Positions 61,303 to 64,000 of a DNA stretch of 64,000 bases are shown one piece after another. The notes beneath the pieces were generated by a model. That model saw only the letters and a program-made list of their open reading frames with translations. It was not told where the DNA came from and did not search any database. The position numbers and the translations under genes are program-made. Location of the stretch: assembly GCA_036266975.1 (NCBI GenBank), contig DATAWZ010000046.1:1-64000 (forward strand). Direction: 5' to 3'. Position 1 is the stretch's first letter. Each line of letters starts with the position of its first letter. Origin of the DNA: DATAWZ01 sp036266975 (lineage in GTDB: Bacteria; Actinomycetota; Thermoleophilia; Solirubrobacterales; Solirubrobacteraceae).

Positions 61303-61586
61303 CCCTCGCTCCCTCCGTTCAGGCGTCGGGTCTCCATCCATGCGTGGAACTCGGTGCGCGCGCCCTTGTCGCGGGCGATGTCGGCGAGCAGGCTGAGCAG
61401 CTCCTGATCGACCTCGCACAGCAGCGAGAGCGCGACCGGGTCCAGGTAGATCTCGCCGTGGTCGCGCAGCGAGCGCACCCGCAGCCGCGGGCCGTTGCCG
61501 TCGTCGCGGTCGAGGTCGACCCAGACCGTGGCGTACTCGTTGGAGAGCTTCGCGATCGTGTCGGTGTCGTCGTGGGCACCGGGCAC
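61290..61586 (-). CDS. small conserved-looking protein of the aromatic operon
   Basis: A 98-residue protein starting at GTG 61586, overlapping the SCP2 stop (TAGTG). The sequence (for example YATVWVDLDRDDGNGPRLRV, DPVALSLLCEVDQELLSLLA) is soluble and acidic, with a beta-then-helix pattern. I do not recognise a family. Overlaps on both sides show that it is translated as part of the operon. Confidence 0.75.
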   Translation of the reverse strand: MPGAHDDTDTIAKLSNEYATVWVDLDRDDGNGPRLRVRSLRDHGEIYLDPVALSLLCEVDQELLSLLADIARDKGARTEFHAWMETRRLNGGSEGWAG

Positions 61587-61981
61587 TAGGACCACTCCTC
61601 GGTCGGCACGGTGCCGAACTGCAGCAAGGCGGCCTCCAGGCCGCTGAAGTGCTTCATCGCCTTCAGCAGGCTGCCCTGGAACTTGACCGGGCCGGTGACC
61701 GCGCGCTTGGCGCCGATCTCGCCGTGGGCGACCTTGCGCCAGGTCTCGAGCGTCGCCGAGAGCTTGAAGTTCGGCTCCACGCCCTTCTTGACCGGGCCGG
61801 CATAGTCGCCGATCCCCTCGATGTCGAAGTGGAACTGCACTGCCGGCCGGCCCAGGTCGGTGACCTCGAGCTCGACCAGCCCGCCGTCCAGCCCCTTGGT
61901 GCCGCTCATCGCGGTCTCGTTCTTGTTCCACTGCTCGAGGTACTCCTCGATCCAGGGAATCGTCAGCAGCGGATGGGGCAT
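61586..61981 (-). CDS. SCP2-type sterol/lipid-binding domain protein
   Basis: A 131-residue protein resembling SCP2/sterol-carrier-like domains: TLETWRKVAHGEIGAKRAVT then GPVKFQGSLLKAMKHFSGLE. The ATG at 61981 overlaps the hydrolase stop (TGATG). Such domains bind hydrophobic ligands. In this operon it may carry a steroid-like or aromatic substrate, which hints that the pathway handles a large hydrophobic ring compound. Confidence 0.82.
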   Translation of the reverse strand: MPHPLLTIPWIEEYLEQWNKNETAMSGTKGLDGGLVELEVTDLGRPAVQFHFDIEGIGDYAGPVKKGVEPNFKLSATLETWRKVAHGEIGAKRAVTGPVKFQGSLLKAMKHFSGLEAALLQFGTVPTEEWS

Positions 61982-62905
61982 CAGGCGGCCACCTCTGAAT
62001 GTGAGGGTGGCGCCGCCGACGAAGTCGGCGAGCCCGGCCCCTCGTTCTCTGCATCAGCTCTGACGAGGTCGAGCACGAGCCGGTTGAAGTCGCGCGAGCG
62101 CTCGAGCATCGCCCAGTGCCCGCACTCGGCGAACACGTGCAGGTCGGCCGTGCGGCAGCTGCTCCAGCAGCCACAGCGACGCGTCCATCGGGATGATCCG
62201 ATCGTCGCGACCGTGCACGATCAGCGCGCGCGCCTGGATCGACTGCACCCGCTCGGGCGGCAGCGCGAGCTCGCGCACCGGCTGGCCTTCGGGGTCGCGG
62301 AACATCGCCTCGAAGGAGCGCTTGACCTCCGGGCGCATCGCGTCGCGCACGCGCGCCTCGATCAGCGCGTCGACGCCCCCGAACCCGTCGAGGTCGTAGA
62401 CGAAGTCCTCGAGGATCGCGCGCATGTTCTCGGGCGTCGGGTCGCCGTAGAAGCCGAGCAGGCGCATCAGCGCCTCGCCCGGCTTGAACGGAGCGCCGGC
62501 GCTGCCCATCAGGATGATCGTGCTCACCCGCTCGGGGTGGGCGAGCACGAAGTTCAGCGTGAGCGCGCCGCCGAGCGAGTTGCCGACCAGGTGTGCGCGC
62601 TCGATGCCGTAGTGGTCGAGCAGCGCGACGAGCTGCTCGACCCGCAGCGCCAGCCACGCCGCCGGACCGTAGGGCACGGGGTCGGGATGCGTCGTGGCTC
62701 CGAACCCGACGAGGTCGGGGGCGATCGCCTGCACCTGCTCGCCGAGCGTCGGCAGCGTTCGCATCCAGTTAGCCTCGGCCTGGGCGCCCACGCCGCCGCC
62801 GTGCAGCAGCAGCACCGGGGGCGCGCCCACCTCGCCGCTGCGCAGCAGATGGGTCGTGTACCCGACGGTGGCGACGTCTTCGCGAACGATCTCCGCAGAG
62901 CCCAT
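61981..62905 (-). CDS. meta-cleavage product hydrolase (BphD/HsaD-like), frameshifted near 62148
   Basis: Starts at ATG 62905, overlapping the dioxygenase stop (TGATG). The oxyanion region LLHGGGVGAQAEANW, nucleophile S110 in VGNSLGGALTLNF and acid in HGRDDRIIP identify a C-C bond hydrolase. After LLEQLPH the frame degenerates, but the shifted frame gives ADLHVFAECGHWAMLERSRD with the catalytic His and ends at a TGA overlapping the SCP2 start. One extra base in GGCC at about 62146-62149 explains the break. Unrepaired, the enzyme would lose its catalytic His. Repaired length is about 307 residues. Confidence 0.88.
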
Positions 62906-63888
62906 CACGCCACCGCCTCGGCCGGGGCCGGCCGGCACGCGGTCGTCCCGTCCATCGCCGGCAGCTGCCCGGGCATGTACTCCGGCCCCCACCAGATCAG
63001 CCCCTCGGCGAGCTCGGTCTCGTTCCACACGACCGGCTCCCAGTCGGGGTCGAAGATGTGGTAGCCGCCGGAGAAGAGCTCGACGCGGTGGCCGCTGCCC
63101 GGGTCCTTGACGTAGCAGAAGAACGCCTGGCTGATGCCGTGCCGCCCGGGGCCCAGGTCGACCGGGATGTTCTCCTCGGCGAGGATGTCCATCGCGCGCA
63201 GCACGTCCTGCCAGTTGTCCAGGTAGTAGGCCACGTGGTGGAAGCGCCCGGTGTCCCCGCTCGGGTTGCCGAACAGCGCGACGTCGTGCACCAGCGAGGT
63301 GACCGACATCCAGGTGCCGACCATCGGACCCGCGGTCAGGCGGACCATCTCGCGGTGCTTGAAGCCGAGCTCGTTGGCCATCCACTCGGCCGGCGGCTCG
63401 GGGTTGGCCGTCCACAGGTTGACGTGGTCGATGCAGCGCACCGAGGCGCCGCGCGCCCACGACTTCGCGGTCTGGTTCTTCAGCCGCGAGCGGCGCTCCT
63501 CGGGCAGCAGGGGCTTCTCGATGTCGTAGTAGATCTCGAACGGGTGGTCGCCGCCCTCGGGCAGCAGGAAGCGGATCGCCTCGCCCTGCCCGGTCTCGGT
63601 CCCGGGGTCGATCCGGTCGAACTCCACGCCGGTCGCGCTGAAGCGGTCGGCGTAGGCGGCGACGTCCTCGGGCGCGCTCGCGCGCCAGCCGACGTGATCG
63701 ATGCCGGCCTCCGCGCCCTCGGCGAGCGAGAGCGAGTGGTGCTCGAACTCCCCCCAGCCGCGCAGGTAGACGCGCTCGGCGTCCTGCGCGACGGTCTCGA
63801 GCCCGAGCACGTCACGGAAGAACCACAGCGACTTCTCGATGTCCGGCGTGATGATCGCCACGTGACCCAGCTTGGCGATTGCAGGCAT
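62905..63888 (-). CDS. extradiol ring-cleavage dioxygenase (type I, VOC fold, BphC-like)
   Basis: A 327-residue two-domain vicinal-oxygen-chelate protein. The Fe(II) ligands in the second domain are H155 (CIDHVNLW), H218 (GRFHHVAYYL) and E270 (GHRVELFSGGY), matching the 2-His-1-carboxylate triad of BphC-type enzymes. The first domain (GHVAIITPDIEKSLWFF) is the non-catalytic repeat. It cleaves a catechol next to its hydroxyls. ATG at 63888 gives the standard N-terminus. It lies 20 bp after a ring-hydroxylating dioxygenase subunit. Confidence 0.94.
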   Translation of the reverse strand: MPAIAKLGHVAIITPDIEKSLWFFRDVLGLETVAQDAERVYLRGWGEFEHHSLSLAEGAEAGIDHVGWRASAPEDVAAYADRFSATGVEFDRIDPGTETGQGEAIRFLLPEGGDHPFEIYYDIEKPLLPEERRSRLKNQTAKSWARGASVRCIDHVNLWTANPEPPAEWMANELGFKHREMVRLTAGPMVGTWMSVTSLVHDVALFGNPSGDTGRFHHVAYYLDNWQDVLRAMDILAEENIPVDLGPGRHGISQAFFCYVKDPGSGHRVELFSGGYHIFDPDWEPVVWNETELAEGLIWWGPEYMPGQLPAMDGTTACRPAPAEAVA

Positions 63889-63908
63889 GGCTGACGCTCC
63901 TTTCTCCC

Positions 63909-64000
63909 CTAGAAGAGGATCGAGATGTTGTCGGTGTGGAAGGCGACGTTGTCGAAGACGATCTCGCGCTTGCGGATCTGCCAGCGCTCGTCGCCCAGGC
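63909..64000 (-). CDS. aromatic-ring-hydroxylating dioxygenase beta subunit, 3' end only
   Basis: The frame open to the window edge encodes about 30 C-terminal residues, GDERWQIRKREIVFDNVAFH then TDNISILF, ending with TAG. This pattern (WxIxxRxIxxD...NLSIxF) is the usual C-terminus of the small beta subunit of Rieske ring-hydroxylating dioxygenases. The rest lies outside the window. It indicates that the operon starts with the dioxygenase genes. Confidence 0.7.
   Translation of the reverse strand, partial: LGDERWQIRKREIVFDNVAFHTDNISILF

Noticed and set aside
1..64000. tRNA, rRNA or CRISPR arrays
   Set aside because: No cloverleaf-like sequence with conserved TTCGA arm and CCA context, no rRNA signatures, and no regularly spaced direct repeats were noticed by eye; a tRNAscan and CRISPR search would settle it.

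Overview
The window is 64 kb of very GC-rich DNA. Genes are tightly packed, GTG starts are frequent, and many neighbouring genes overlap by 1-4 bases (ATGA, GTGA or TGATG). The content suggests a high-GC actinobacterium, most likely of the Thermoleophilia/Solirubrobacterales type: actinobacterial RecBCD, a hopanoid cluster, OmpR-type two-component systems, a lipoprotein, and paralogous secreted beta-rich proteins with an FN3 domain. This placement is inference. No rRNA, tRNA or CRISPR array was recognised.

Layout. 1-510: a nested inverted-repeat element and a degenerate small ORF. 489-3991 (-): a PPDK-like protein lacking the PEP-binding barrel, a coupled conserved protein, and a LysR regulator. 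4097-12741 (+): recC-recB-recD; recB carries a one-base frameshift ahead of its nuclease domain. 12781-13188: an alcohol dehydrogenase remnant. 13227-22122 (-): a complete operon of GntR/UTRA regulator, APC permease, two DUF1989 proteins, urea/guanidine carboxylase and allophanate hydrolase. This fits either urea amidolyase or the guanidine carboxylase pathway. A GntR-like palindrome covers the permease start. 22619-27791 (-): two paralogous secreted proteins made by a segmental duplication that also copied the 3' end of a GFA-family gene; a decayed copy of the recD 3' end lies between them. 27822-29715: purU, with an unusual in-frame insertion, and an alpha/beta hydrolase. 29799-31355 (+): a predicted ADP-ribosyltransferase with an N-terminal LQRSAGN motif like that of cargo of extracellular contractile injection systems.

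31666-40961: a SirB1-like protein; a two-component system; an apparently co-regulated membrane-fusion-protein/MacB-type permease operon with direct-repeat sites; acetoacetyl-CoA synthetase; a MaoC-like hydratase. 40963-43615: two small membrane proteins, an internally duplicated lipoprotein and an FHA protein. 43620-50838 (-): hopanoid biosynthesis, with squalene-hopene cyclase, hpnC, hpnD, hpnE and hpnG coupled end to end, followed by an ArsR-like regulator and hpnH. 50977-54799: gluQ, an EamA-type transporter and a second two-component system. 54903-58296 (+): a small glycosylation-type cluster with a frameshifted methyltransferase and a decayed mannosyltransferase remnant. 58474-59676: a LuxR-type regulator. 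59696-64000 (-): an aromatic-compound catabolic operon, running off the window edge in a ring-hydroxylating dioxygenase beta subunit, then extradiol dioxygenase, meta-cleavage hydrolase (frameshifted), SCP2 protein, small protein, dihydrodiol dehydrogenase and thioesterase.

Three genes (recB, the 55.6-kb methyltransferase and the 62-kb hydrolase) each carry a single-base indel in a GC-rich run. Assembly error and true decay cannot be told apart from the sequence alone. The most novel candidates are the LQRSAGN-tagged ADP-ribosyltransferase, the split PPDK-like pair, and a short palindromic repeat that also appears inside purU.
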